Under the pieces are notes generated by a model, which was given only the letters and a program-made list of their open reading frames with translations, ran no database searches and was not told the origin of the DNA. Positions 8,276 through 16,432 of a stretch of 45,607 nt of DNA are shown piece by piece. The DNA comes from a virus. How positions within the stretch are numbered: position 1 is the stretch's first letter; the number at the start of each line of letters is the position of its first letter. The position numbers were made by a program, and so were the translations under genes. The DNA lies in the IMG/VR virus record IMGVR_UViG_3300042922_000339, positions 1-45,607 of that record. One strand, written 5' to 3'.

Positions 8276-8783
8276 TGTTCCTAGCACCCCGTCTGACGGC
8301 AACGTCAAGACGGCAATTGTTACTGCTCTCGCTGACCCGGGTGCGCCCGCGTTGACGGAGCTGAACGCTGTCACCACTGAGGACGTGTCGTGCTACCTGA
8401 CTCCGGACGGGTTCGCTATGACGCTCGAGCAGGCGACGATCACCGATGAGCGCCTGTGCTCGACGGAGACGTTTGGTCAGCCTGGTCGCAAGACGTACGG
8501 GCTGACGCTGACGGGGATCGACAACACGAACTCTGCGAACGAGGCCACGGACAACGTCCTGGTCGACACGCTCGTTGAGGGAACGCAGCTCTACCTCGTG
8601 CGTCGTCGTGGTGTCCCGTTCGATGACGCTTGGGCGACGGGCGACAAGGTGACGGTGATCCCGTTCAAGCCGGGCGTGAAGACCGATGTTGCCCCTGAGG
8701 CGAACTCGGTGATCCGGTCGACGTGGCAGTGCTTCGTCACTGGTGGGGTGCAGACCGAGGTTGCGGTCGTCGCTGGCGCCTGA
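8268..8783 (+). CDS. Major tail (tube) protein
   Basis: 171 residues from GTG 8268 with GAGGAGG upstream. A beta-sandwich-like sequence with AMTLEQATITDERLCSTET, then YGLTLTGIDN and GTQLYLVRRRG, matching the compact tail-tube subunits of actinobacterial siphophages. A strong hairpin follows directly, as is common after highly expressed tail-tube genes. The next genes are the frameshifting chaperone pair and the tape measure, which fixes the assignment. Confidence 0.85.
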   Translation: MADVPSTPSDGNVKTAIVTALADPGAPALTELNAVTTEDVSCYLTPDGFAMTLEQATITDERLCSTETFGQPGRKTYGLTLTGIDNTNSANEATDNVLVDTLVEGTQLYLVRRRGVPFDDAWATGDKVTVIPFKPGVKTDVAPEANSVIRSTWQCFVTGGVQTEVAVVAGA

Positions 8784-8794
8784 TCCTTTCTACT

Positions 8795-8830
8795 CCCCCG
8801 CCCGTGACATGGCTCCGTTGCGGGCGGGGG
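8795..8830 (+). terminator. Terminator-like hairpin after the major tail gene
   Basis: CCCCCGCCCG (8795-8804) pairs perfectly with CGGGCGGGGG (8821-8830) around a 16-base loop, followed by TCACTCTTTCTT. Ten GC pairs make it a strong candidate for partial termination, setting tail-tube mRNA above downstream tail genes. Confidence 0.7.
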
Positions 8831-8867
8831 TCACTCTTTCTTGGAGCCGGAGCCTAGGAGCCGAGTA

Positions 8868-9422
8868 ATGGGTATCACTGTTAAGCGTCCAGAGAAGATC
8901 GTCGAGTTCTGCACCGACCTCGGGTTGCAGTCTGAGTGGGAGGCGGCCGGCGAGGACCTTAAGACGGCCAGGCAGCGCGAGCAGGTCGACGCGCGCATGA
9001 CTGGCGAGTCGAAGGAAGTTCGCGGGCTAAAGGACAAGATCCAGGAGCTCGAGAACCGGATGCTAGACAGCGTCGTCGTGTTCACGCTCCGCGCCCTGCC
9101 CCGGAAGCGGTGGGCTGAGCTCGAGGCCGAGCACCCGCCGCGCGAGGACCACGAGGACGACAAGCGGTACGGCGTGAACGTGGGCGCGTTCATCGACGCT
9201 GTGATGGTGGAGCCGGGCACGGTCGCGTCGGTGACGTACAAAGCGTCGGGTGAGCGTGTCGAGTTCGCTCCCGTCACGGACTGGCTGCCGCTCGCAGACG
9301 AGATGTCGAACGCGCAGTGGGAGCAGTTCGCCATCCCGCTCCTGCTGGTGAACCGGGGCACGGTGACGCCGGGTTTCAACAGGGCCGCTTGGCAGAGGAC
9401 CCCGAGCTCCGGCAGCAAGTAG
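8868..9422 (+). CDS. Tail assembly chaperone, short (G-type) product
   Basis: 184 residues from ATG 8868, with AGGAG seven bases upstream. Rich in charged helix (DARMTGESKEVRGLKDKIQE). It lies between tail-tube and tape-measure genes like lambda gpG, which coats the tape measure during tail assembly. Most ribosomes should stop at the TAG at 9420-9422. A minority are expected to slip -1 at 9371-9377 and make the long form. Confidence 0.85.
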   Translation: MGITVKRPEKIVEFCTDLGLQSEWEAAGEDLKTARQREQVDARMTGESKEVRGLKDKIQELENRMLDSVVVFTLRALPRKRWAELEAEHPPREDHEDDKRYGVNVGAFIDAVMVEPGTVASVTYKASGERVEFAPVTDWLPLADEMSNAQWEQFAIPLLLVNRGTVTPGFNRAAWQRTPSSGSK

Positions 9423-9790
9423 AGCTTGCGGAGCGTCTGGGGGTCAGCTTCAAGCGGCTCAGTGGTTGGGAGCCGACGACCACGTACGTGTACGACGACG
9501 CGGGTCGCAGGGTGTCCAGCACTCCGGAGTCGGAGTGGGACGAGACCGAAGTTGAGTGGCTGCTGGCGCTCGAGCGGTGGCGGCGGGAGAACCTGTGCCC
9601 GTTGTGCGGGTACCCGAACGAGGTGTGTCAGGCGCCGTACGGGACGTTCGTGTACGGGGCTGAGGAGCCCACGCGGTGCAACGTGACGGACGCGCTCCGG
9701 TCGGCGCAGAACGCTGTGAAGGATCGCCCGAACCGAGACGCCCTGATCTGGCGTCCGCAGGTCAGGCCGTGGGGGTCACCAGCGTCGTGA
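8868..9790 (+). CDS. Tail assembly chaperone, frameshifted long (GT-type) product
   Basis: The frame -1 to the short chaperone stays open from the slip site to TGA 9788-9790 and would add a T-like domain, giving about 307 residues. After the slip it reads QQGRLAEDPELRQQVELAE, then an acidic segment and four cysteines (CPLCGYPNEVC and PTRCNVTDAL), a possible metal-binding knuckle seen in other actinophage T domains. Lambda gpGT uses the T part to recruit tail-tube subunits. The fusion is inferred from the slip site and frame, not from protein data. Confidence 0.85.
9371..9377 (+). promoter_or_regulatory. -1 ribosomal frameshift site G GGT TTC
   Basis: GGGTTTC fits the X XXY YYZ rule in the chaperone frame (codons GGT TTC at 9372-9377). 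Slipping back one base gives GGG TTT and continues in exactly the frame that holds the T domain. It lies 43 bases before the short product's stop codon. Confidence 0.85.
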
Positions 9791-9947
9791 TGGTCATGGA
9801 GTAGGACTCGGCGCGGTCGCGGTCCATCTCGGCGTTGCGGACCTGGACGAAGCCAGCGAGCCCAGCCACGAGCAGCGCGATCAGGGCGCCCCAGAGGATC
9901 TGGCGACGGTACTTCGTCGTGAAGTCGGGCTTGCGGTCTACAGCCAT
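9762..9947 (-). CDS. Small antisense single-pass membrane protein
   Basis: 61 residues, ATG at 9947-9945 with GAGGG directly upstream. The basic start MAVDRKPDFTTKYRRQ is followed by a hydrophobic span ILWGALIALLVAGLAGFVQV at about residues 17-36 and a polar tail. It fills the otherwise empty 199-base gap between chaperone and tape-measure genes and is the only minus-strand gene in the structural region. It overlaps the end of the T frame by 29 bases. Positive-inside flanks suggest the N-terminus faces the cytoplasm. Role unknown; could be a membrane effector expressed separately from the late operon. Confidence 0.6.
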   Translation of the reverse strand: MAVDRKPDFTTKYRRQILWGALIALLVAGLAGFVQVRNAEMDRDRAESYSMTITTLVTPTA

Positions 9948-9989
9948 GCCCTCATTGAACCGCACTTTGCGCGAAACCGGGAGGGTGAA

Positions 9990-12692
9990 ATGGCCGACCG
10001 GTCGATCAAGTTGGTTCTGTCCGCGAACGTTACGGGCCTGGTGTCTGGGTTGAAGACGGCTCAGCAGGCGTTGCAGGATACGGCGAAGCGGTCGTCTGAT
10101 TTCGTGTCGCGCAACGAGGCGAACATCTCGCACCTGTCGAACGTCCTGGGCGGGATGGGTCTCGTTCTGACTGCGGGGTTCGGGTACGCGGTGAAGACGT
10201 TCGCAGACTTCGATGCGGCAATGTCGTCGGTTGCTGCGGCGACGATGACGACCGGTGCGGAGTTGGAGTCTCTGCGTCAGGCGGCGATCGATGCGGGTGC
10301 GGCGACGTCGTTCTCGGCGACGGAGGCTGCCGGCGCGATTGAGAACCTGGCGAAGGCCGGTATCTCGACAGCGGACATTCTTGGTGGGGGCTTGCAGGGC
10401 GCGCTGGATCTGGCCGCTGCGGGAGAGCTGGATGTGGCGTCCGCTGCGGAGATCGCTGCTACGGCGATGACTCAGTTCAACCTCGGCGGCGAGGACATGG
10501 CGCACGTCGCGGACCTGTTGGCGGCGGGTGCGGGTAAGGCGCAGGGTGACGTCACCGATATGGCTGAGGCGTTGAAGCAGTCGGGCCTTGTGGCGTCGCA
10601 GTTCGGGCTCTCGCTCGAGGAAACGACGGGCACCCTGGCGGCGTTCGCCTCTGCCGGCCTGCTCGGGTCTGACGCCGGTACGTCTCTGCGGACGATGCTC
10701 CTCCGACTGGGTAACCCGTCGAAGGAAGCGGCGGACGAGATGACCCGCCTCGGCATCTCGGCGTATGACGCGCAGGGCAACTTTGTAGGGATGTCGGACC
10801 TGGCGGGGCAGTTGCAGCAGGCTCTTGCGCCCCTGCCGCAGGCTCAGCGTGACGCGGCTCTGGCGACGATCTTCGGGTCGGACGCGATCCGGTCGGCGAA
10901 CGTCCTGTACAAGGAGGGCGCGGCGGGGGTTCAGGAGTGGATCGGCGCTGTTGACGACCAGGGTTACGCGGCAGAGCAGGCCGCCCTCCGGTTGGACAAC
11001 CTCAAGGGTGACCTCGAGGCGCTGTCCGGGTCGTTCGAGTCGCTGATCCTCTCGTCTGGGTCTGGTGCGAACGAGTGGCTGCGGTCTCTGGTGCAGGGCG
11101 CTGAGTCCGTCGTGGACGCGTTCGCGCAAATCCCTGAGCCGGTTCTGAACGCGACGACGCTGCTGGTCGGCGGCGGCGGCCTGGTTGCCCTCGGGCTCGC
11201 CGGCCTGGGGAAGCTCGCGATCGGCATTAACAACGTCAAGGGTGCCCTCGCTGGCATGAACATCTCGATGAAGACGGCTGCTACGACGGCCGGTCTTCTC
11301 GGTGGTGCGCTCGCCATCGCCACGACTGCGATCGCGGTGTGGGCGACGAACGCGGCGAACGCGAAGGCTGCCGCTCAGGAGTACGCGGCAACGCTTGACG
11401 ACGTCGGGAACGCTACGGATTCGACGGCGGACAAGTTGTCGGAGCGGCTGTCCGGCCGGGAGATCAACTGGTGGGACAGCTTCGTCAACGGTGGCAAGTC
11501 TGCCGTGGACCTCATGGACGAGATCGGCATTGCCGCGGAGGATGTGCGCGGCTACGTCGAGGGTGAGGCCGGGGCTGTTGAGCGGGTCACTGCCGCGATG
11601 CAGGAGTACTCGGACGGGGCGTCGTTCTGGAACAAGCAGTACGGCGGGCGCTCGGGTGCGGTGCAGCAGCTCACGAAGTGGCTGGATGAGGAAGCTGCGG
11701 CGGTTGAGAACGGCGCGAAGCTGAATGCTGACAAGGCTGCGCTGGATGGTGAGTCTGCAAGCGCGCAGGAGGACTTGGCGGGCGCGTACCAGGCGACGAC
11801 GTCTGAGGTTACAAACCAGACGGTCGCGCTGGCGGATCTGATTGCTGCACAGCAGGAGGCTGCGGGCGTCGTCCTGACGACTCGTGACGCACAGCGCAAC
11901 TTTGAGCAGGCGGTTGCCGATGCCACTACGAAGCTCGCGGAGAACGGCGCGACACTGGACATCACGACTCAGAAGGGCCGTGACAATCAGGCGGCGTTGG
12001 ACGGCATTGCGTCTTCGACGTGGGATGTCATCGCGGCGATGCAGAAGAACGGTGCAAGTCAGCAAGAACTACAAGGCGTCATGCAGACGTCTCGGGACAG
12101 GTTCCTGGGTGTGGCTACCGCTGCGGGCATGTCGGCGGATGAGGCCAACGCCCTGGCTGACGAGCTCGGGTTGATTCCGGCTCAGGTGCAGACGAACATC
12201 TACGCCAATACGGGGCAGGCGATGTCGGCGATTGAGAACCTTAAGGCCGCGTTTGCTGGCATCAAGGATCGCACCGTGCAAATCACGACGGCGTTTGTGG
12301 AGACGGGCATTCGTCCGCCTGCCGGGTTCTATGTTCCTGGTAACGCGACGGGTGGTTGGATTCACGGCCCGGGTACTGGGACGTCGGATTCGATTCTGCG
12401 GCGCCTGTCGAACGGTGAGTTCGTGGTCCGGGCGGATGCGGCTAAGCGGCACGGGGCGCTGCTCGAGGCGATCAACTCGGGGAAGTCGCTGGGCAACGCT
12501 TCGGTGATGACTGCTCCCCCGAACGTGAACGCGCCCGCCCCGCAGGTGAACGTGGAGGGCGGGCAGTTCCCGGACACGGTCACGCTCGTGGACGCGTCGG
12601 GTGCGCTGCTCGGCCGGATGGCTGTCGTGGCCGAGGGCGTCACCGCGGGGCAGGCAAGGTCACGATCCGGAATGAGAGGCAGGGGGTTCTGA
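9990..12692 (+). CDS. Tape measure protein (TP901 family)
   Basis: 900 residues, ATG with GGGAGG five bases upstream. The N-terminal quarter has the TP901-type region (FADFDAAMSSVAAATMTTG and SFSATEAAGAIENLAKAGIS). Hydrophobic stretches at about residues 390-460 (LLVGGGGLVALGLAGLGKLA and GLLGGALAIATTAIAVWATN) could cross the host membrane during DNA delivery. The C-terminal part contains the recurring FVVRADAAKRHGALLEAIN motif of actinophage tape measures. It sets tail length, by the usual scaling about 135 nm, and is the longest gene here. Confidence 0.93.
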   Translation: MADRSIKLVLSANVTGLVSGLKTAQQALQDTAKRSSDFVSRNEANISHLSNVLGGMGLVLTAGFGYAVKTFADFDAAMSSVAAATMTTGAELESLRQAAIDAGAATSFSATEAAGAIENLAKAGISTADILGGGLQGALDLAAAGELDVASAAEIAATAMTQFNLGGEDMAHVADLLAAGAGKAQGDVTDMAEALKQSGLVASQFGLSLEETTGTLAAFASAGLLGSDAGTSLRTMLLRLGNPSKEAADEMTRLGISAYDAQGNFVGMSDLAGQLQQALAPLPQAQRDAALATIFGSDAIRSANVLYKEGAAGVQEWIGAVDDQGYAAEQAALRLDNLKGDLEALSGSFESLILSSGSGANEWLRSLVQGAESVVDAFAQIPEPVLNATTLLVGGGGLVALGLAGLGKLAIGINNVKGALAGMNISMKTAATTAGLLGGALAIATTAIAVWATNAANAKAAAQEYAATLDDVGNATDSTADKLSERLSGREINWWDSFVNGGKSAVDLMDEIGIAAEDVRGYVEGEAGAVERVTAAMQEYSDGASFWNKQYGGRSGAVQQLTKWLDEEAAAVENGAKLNADKAALDGESASAQEDLAGAYQATTSEVTNQTVALADLIAAQQEAAGVVLTTRDAQRNFEQAVADATTKLAENGATLDITTQKGRDNQAALDGIASSTWDVIAAMQKNGASQQELQGVMQTSRDRFLGVATAAGMSADEANALADELGLIPAQVQTNIYANTGQAMSAIENLKAAFAGIKDRTVQITTAFVETGIRPPAGFYVPGNATGGWIHGPGTGTSDSILRRLSNGEFVVRADAAKRHGALLEAINSGKSLGNASVMTAPPNVNAPAPQVNVEGGQFPDTVTLVDASGALLGRMAVVAEGVTAGQARSRSGMRGRGF

Positions 12693-12693
12693 C

Positions 12694-13608
12694 GTGCCGT
12701 ACCCCGATGGCTCCCTGTTCCCGTCCGCTGACCTGTGGCCCGAGGTGGGTCCAGGTGAAGGGTTGCAAGTCGCGGTGTACACGGACGACCCGTGCCCGCG
12801 GGTAGCGATCACTCTGGACGGCCTGGATCCTTCCGGGCCGTCCAGAGTGACGGTGTGGCGCTCCTCCGAGGGCGGCAAGCGGCGGCAGGTTCGCGGCTGG
12901 TCGAACCGGCTCGTGTTCGGGTCCGACTTCGGGATCGACTACGAGGTTCCTCTGGGTCGCCCGGTCCGGTACGACGTGCAGTTGATCTCGGGTGCGGTCA
13001 CGCCGGACGAGCTCACGGCCTACGTGCAGGTCGACGTAGCTCACGGGTTCGTGCAGGACCCGCTGATCCCTTCCGGCGCCGTGTCGGTGACGGGCGGTGA
13101 GGATGGCACTGCGGACACGATCCCGACGCTGCGGTCCTCCGCGTTCTCGTCGTTGCAGTACGCGATGGGGTGGAGTGCGGCGCAGATCCTGGGGTCGGAC
13201 ACGCCTGTCGGGCTGATGGGTCAGCGCATGGTCGCGTCGGGTGTGGACTTCTCGGTGTTCACGGATGCGGCCGAGCAGACGACCGCGCTGCGTCAGGTGC
13301 TGCGTACGGCGGCGCCGGTGCTGGTCCGCACTCTCCCCGCGTGGGGTGACCTGCCGGACCTCATGTACCTGGCGGCGTCCGTGTCTGAGGAGCCTCTGAC
13401 TGTTCCGTGGGGTGGCACGTTGACGCACTGGGCGTTGTCGGGCGACCAGGTCACGCCGCCGTCGCTGAACGTGCTGGTGCCGTTGTGGACCTATGACGAC
13501 GTGCAGGCCGTGTACGACGGCTACGACTACGCGTACCGGCAGAGTCTCGCCGTGACCGCTGGGGCGTCGTATCTCGATGACCAACAGGACCCGACTTTGG
13601 GGGCATGA
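12694..13608 (+). CDS. Minor tail protein (distal tail type)
   Basis: 304 residues from GTG 12694, one base after the tape-measure stop. First gene after the tape measure, the usual place for the distal tail protein that links tube and tip. Beta-rich, with VAITLDGLDPSGPSRVTVWR early and a C-terminal half rich in short strands. It contains a perfect 15-bp inverted repeat at 12809-12850. The stop overlaps the next ATG. Confidence 0.75.
   Translation: MPYPDGSLFPSADLWPEVGPGEGLQVAVYTDDPCPRVAITLDGLDPSGPSRVTVWRSSEGGKRRQVRGWSNRLVFGSDFGIDYEVPLGRPVRYDVQLISGAVTPDELTAYVQVDVAHGFVQDPLIPSGAVSVTGGEDGTADTIPTLRSSAFSSLQYAMGWSAAQILGSDTPVGLMGQRMVASGVDFSVFTDAAEQTTALRQVLRTAAPVLVRTLPAWGDLPDLMYLAASVSEEPLTVPWGGTLTHWALSGDQVTPPSLNVLVPLWTYDDVQAVYDGYDYAYRQSLAVTAGASYLDDQQDPTLGA
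12809..12850. repeat. Perfect 15-bp inverted repeat inside a tail gene
   Basis: TCACTCTGGACGGCC (12809-12823) is the exact reverse complement of GGCCGTCCAGAGTGA (12836-12850), with a 12-base loop. Such a long perfect stem inside coding sequence is not needed by the protein it encodes. It could pause ribosomes or RNA polymerase, be a protein-binding site, or be the trace of a small insertion. Confidence 0.85.
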
Positions 13609-14825
13609 TGCGCGCTCTCCCGGAGGATGTGGTTAGCGGTCTGACGGGGTCCCGCGCCGGGGAGGGCATCCTCGCGCACGCCTGGTACGACGGGGAGGTC
13701 GTTGCGGCTGACCTTCCTGTCGAGTCGTGGTCCGTGAATTGGGACAGTGCCCGGCAGGTGCAGGGCCAACTGGACATTGAGGTGCGGGACCCGGACGGTG
13801 TACTGGCGCCGTGGGCCGTGGACGACCCTCTCGGCGTGGGCGGTTCGCGGTTGCAGGTGATCTACCGGTTCGGGTCCGGGGCGACGGTCGATCTGGGTTG
13901 GTTCCGGATCACATCGTCGGACCCGGTGGAGAAGTGGCGTTCGTACAGGGTCAACGACTCGACAGTCCCTACCGGGGTTGGTGAGCTCGCGTTCTTTGGT
14001 GAGCGCCTCGAGTGGGTATCGGGTGGTGCAACCGTCCCGGTGCAGGGTGACGAGCTGACGCGACAGGCCGTGATCGACCGGCTCCTCGCCCCGGAGTCTC
14101 CCCGGGCCGGCGCGACGGTCCTGTCCGAGGTGCGTCGCCTCCTGTCGGACATCGTCCCGGTGTCAGTCGCGGACGGCGTCGAGGACGCTTCGGTGTCGCG
14201 CACCGTCGTGTACGAGCAGGACCGCATGGGCGCCGTCGAGGACCTGCTGGACCGGATCGGATGCTCCCACCGCATGACGGGTGACGGGCAGCTCGAGGTC
14301 TACCCGGACGCTCAAGTCGCGCCGGTGTGGACCTTGTCCGGCGGTGATGACGGCGTCCTGATCGATGTGCGGCGGTCGCAGCGCCTTGACGCGATGTTCA
14401 ACGGCGCGGTGTCGGAGGGGCAGGACTCCGCGAACCGGCCGCTGATCGGGCGGGCGTTCGACACGACGGGGCCGCTGCGTTGGGAGGGGCCGCACGGTCG
14501 TTACCCGACGTTCCATTCGGCGACCGGGCTGTTGAAGACGCAGGGCGCGGTGGATGCGGACGCGTTGACGAGCTTGCGGTCTGCGGTGTCGCAGCGGTCC
14601 GTGGTCCTCGATGTGACGTGCTTGCCTCACCCGGGGTTGCAGACGGGTGACTGGGTGACGGTCACGAATCCTACGGTCGCGGGCCGGGAGTATCCGCTGA
14701 CTGGTGTCGTGCGGCAGATGTCGTTGAGCGGCACGGCTGATGGTGTGAAGCCGATGGCTCTCGCGGTCGAGTGTGCGTTCTCTGATGTGCAGGCCGTGAG
14801 GGAGGCGATCCGTCGTGCAGCGTAA
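13605..14825 (+). CDS. Minor tail protein (tail hub / baseplate type)
   Basis: 406 residues, start ATG 13605 (MM). It resembles the second gene after the tape measure in many actinophages: ESWSVNWDSARQVQGQLDIE early, a central segment ending SRTVVYEQDRMGAVEDLLDR, and a C-terminal LTCTV-like strand set including TGDWVTVTNPTVAGREYPL. Probably a tail hub protein in the gp27/gpL-like group. No enzymatic motif seen. It overlaps the next GTG by 11 bases. Confidence 0.75.
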   Translation: MMRALPEDVVSGLTGSRAGEGILAHAWYDGEVVAADLPVESWSVNWDSARQVQGQLDIEVRDPDGVLAPWAVDDPLGVGGSRLQVIYRFGSGATVDLGWFRITSSDPVEKWRSYRVNDSTVPTGVGELAFFGERLEWVSGGATVPVQGDELTRQAVIDRLLAPESPRAGATVLSEVRRLLSDIVPVSVADGVEDASVSRTVVYEQDRMGAVEDLLDRIGCSHRMTGDGQLEVYPDAQVAPVWTLSGGDDGVLIDVRRSQRLDAMFNGAVSEGQDSANRPLIGRAFDTTGPLRWEGPHGRYPTFHSATGLLKTQGAVDADALTSLRSAVSQRSVVLDVTCLPHPGLQTGDWVTVTNPTVAGREYPLTGVVRQMSLSGTADGVKPMALAVECAFSDVQAVREAIRRAA

Positions 14826-15771
14826 CCCTCTGCTTGGTGAGCCTCGCGAGGAGGGCCGTACCCAGGCGCGTATCGGTCAGGTCGTGTCGGTGGATGGCGC
14901 TTTGCAGGTTGCTGTTGGTGGGGTGGTGCAGGAGGTTACGTGGGCTGACCCGTTGATCGTGCAGGACGGTGACGCCGCCCTGTTGGTGTATGCGGGTGGT
15001 TCGACGGGTCAGGCGCAGGCTGTGGTGTTGGCGACGCCGACGGATCGGCCTCGTCCGGCGCGCGGGACGGTTCTGGTGGTGCCTCCGGGTTCGGACACGA
15101 TCACGGTCACGACGAGTGAGGGCCAGTTCGTCGCGGACTTCCTCGCGTCGTACACGCCGGGCCTTGGGGACTATGTGCGGCTGTTGTGGTCGGGGACTGG
15201 GGTGCCGACCGTGTTGGGGGCGGTGGGGGTCACTAGCGCCCCCGCCCCTCCCCCGCCGCCTCCCCCTCCGCCGGGGCCTTCGGGGTCGGGCGTCAACTCG
15301 TTCTCCGCGATCGACTCTGGCACGTTCCAGGTCGGGTCGGGTTGGAATGACGCGTACGGGTTTGGTCAGGAACTGACGCAGGGCGCGTGGGGCTCGAGGT
15401 CGTACACGGGGTCGTGGTTCTACGGCAGTGGCCCGAACGCCCTCCTGGTGGGCCGCACGGTGACGCGGGTCAGGTTCTACGTGGGTGCCCGCCGCCGGAT
15501 CGGTTCGTACAACGCGGACCTGTCGTTGCACCTCTACCTGCACGGGTCGCCTACCCGTCCGGGTGGTGACGTGGCCCGGATCGCTGGCCCGTCGGATGTG
15601 GTTCTGCCGCCCAACTCTGGCCCTGTGTGGGTCGACCTGCCGCCTCTGTGGGGGCAGCACATCGTGAACTTCGGTGGGGGTATCGGCATTGCCGGGAACC
15701 CCTACGGGGGTGTTACTGGGCGCGGCACTGACCCCATGTCGGGGCTCATCGAGATCGCCTGGCAGTCCTGA
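14815..15771 (+). CDS. Minor tail protein with polyproline hinge
   Basis: 318 residues from GTG 14815. Two parts joined by a proline run (APAPPPPPPPPPGPSG, about residues 141-156). The N-terminal domain has small-barrel features (RIGQVVSVDGALQVAVGG and GLGDYVRLLWSGTGVPTVLG), as in tail-tip OB-fold domains. The C-terminal domain is a beta-rich unit with RVRFYVGARRRIGSYNADLS, possibly carbohydrate-binding. The hinge would hold the C-terminal domain away from the tip. Confidence 0.7.
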   Translation: MQRNPLLGEPREEGRTQARIGQVVSVDGALQVAVGGVVQEVTWADPLIVQDGDAALLVYAGGSTGQAQAVVLATPTDRPRPARGTVLVVPPGSDTITVTTSEGQFVADFLASYTPGLGDYVRLLWSGTGVPTVLGAVGVTSAPAPPPPPPPPPGPSGSGVNSFSAIDSGTFQVGSGWNDAYGFGQELTQGAWGSRSYTGSWFYGSGPNALLVGRTVTRVRFYVGARRRIGSYNADLSLHLYLHGSPTRPGGDVARIAGPSDVVLPPNSGPVWVDLPPLWGQHIVNFGGGIGIAGNPYGGVTGRGTDPMSGLIEIAWQS

Positions 15772-15808
15772 CCTTTGGCTCCTCGGGGAGCGGATAGGAG
15801 CTTTTGTC

Positions 15809-16432
15809 ATGCCTAACGTGTCCCCTGAGAATGTGCGGACCCCGGCCGGGTCGGATGCGTATGCGTTGACGACTGATTTGCGGTTGATGGGGGAGTCGAT
15901 CCGGTCTCTCGTGCCGGTTGCTTCTACGTCGGCTCGTGATGCGGTCGTGGCTGCGATGGTTACTGCGGGGCGGCCGGTGACGACTGCGAACCCGATCATC
16001 GTGGTGCGTGCTGACGCACCTGCCGGTGCCGAGGTGGAGATCTCGACGGACGGTACGAACTGGCGGACGCTCGGCAGCGACTCTGGCGCGAACGTCACTT
16101 CGTTCGGGACGGGTTGGTCGTCGACCGGTTCGGGTCACGTGCCTCGAGTGCGTAGGGACGGGAACCAGGTGTTTCTGTACGGCGCCGTCACGTTGGCTGC
16201 TGGCGGGGCGTTCACGAACATCCTCACGGTCCCGGCGGACTATCGACCGCCGACTGCGTCCACACGGTTCATCGGAGTCTCGCCGCTGGACCCGGCGGGC
16301 GGGACGCCCGGCATCCGGGTGCTGACGATGGGGACGGGCGGGGTCGTGTCCTCCCCCTCGTCGTACGGCATCCCGGGGTCGATGAACGTCGGTGGCGTCC
16401 TCCCCCTTATCGCGTCGTGGTGGATGGACTGA
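15809..16432 (+). CDS. Minor tail protein
   Basis: 207 residues from ATG 15809, chosen because AGGAG lies upstream and the previous gene ends at 15771. N-terminal region PNVSPENVRTPAGSDAYALT, then a Val/Thr/Gly-rich beta domain with QVFLYGAVTLAAGGAFTNIL and FIGVSPLDPAGG, the type of short strand-rich domain found in tail fibres. Stop overlaps the next start (TGATG). Exact role unknown. Confidence 0.65.
   Translation: MPNVSPENVRTPAGSDAYALTTDLRLMGESIRSLVPVASTSARDAVVAAMVTAGRPVTTANPIIVVRADAPAGAEVEISTDGTNWRTLGSDSGANVTSFGTGWSSTGSGHVPRVRRDGNQVFLYGAVTLAAGGAFTNILTVPADYRPPTASTRFIGVSPLDPAGGTPGIRVLTMGTGGVVSSPSSYGIPGSMNVGGVLPLIASWWMD

Noticed and set aside
9948-12065. Upstream part of the long minus frame that ends at 9762
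   Set aside because: Only the last 61 codons (from ATG 9947) look like a protein; the rest is an antisense shadow of the tape-measure gene.
15230-15285. C-rich tract as a regulatory or slippage element
   Set aside because: It encodes the proline hinge of the tail protein in frame; no second frame benefits.
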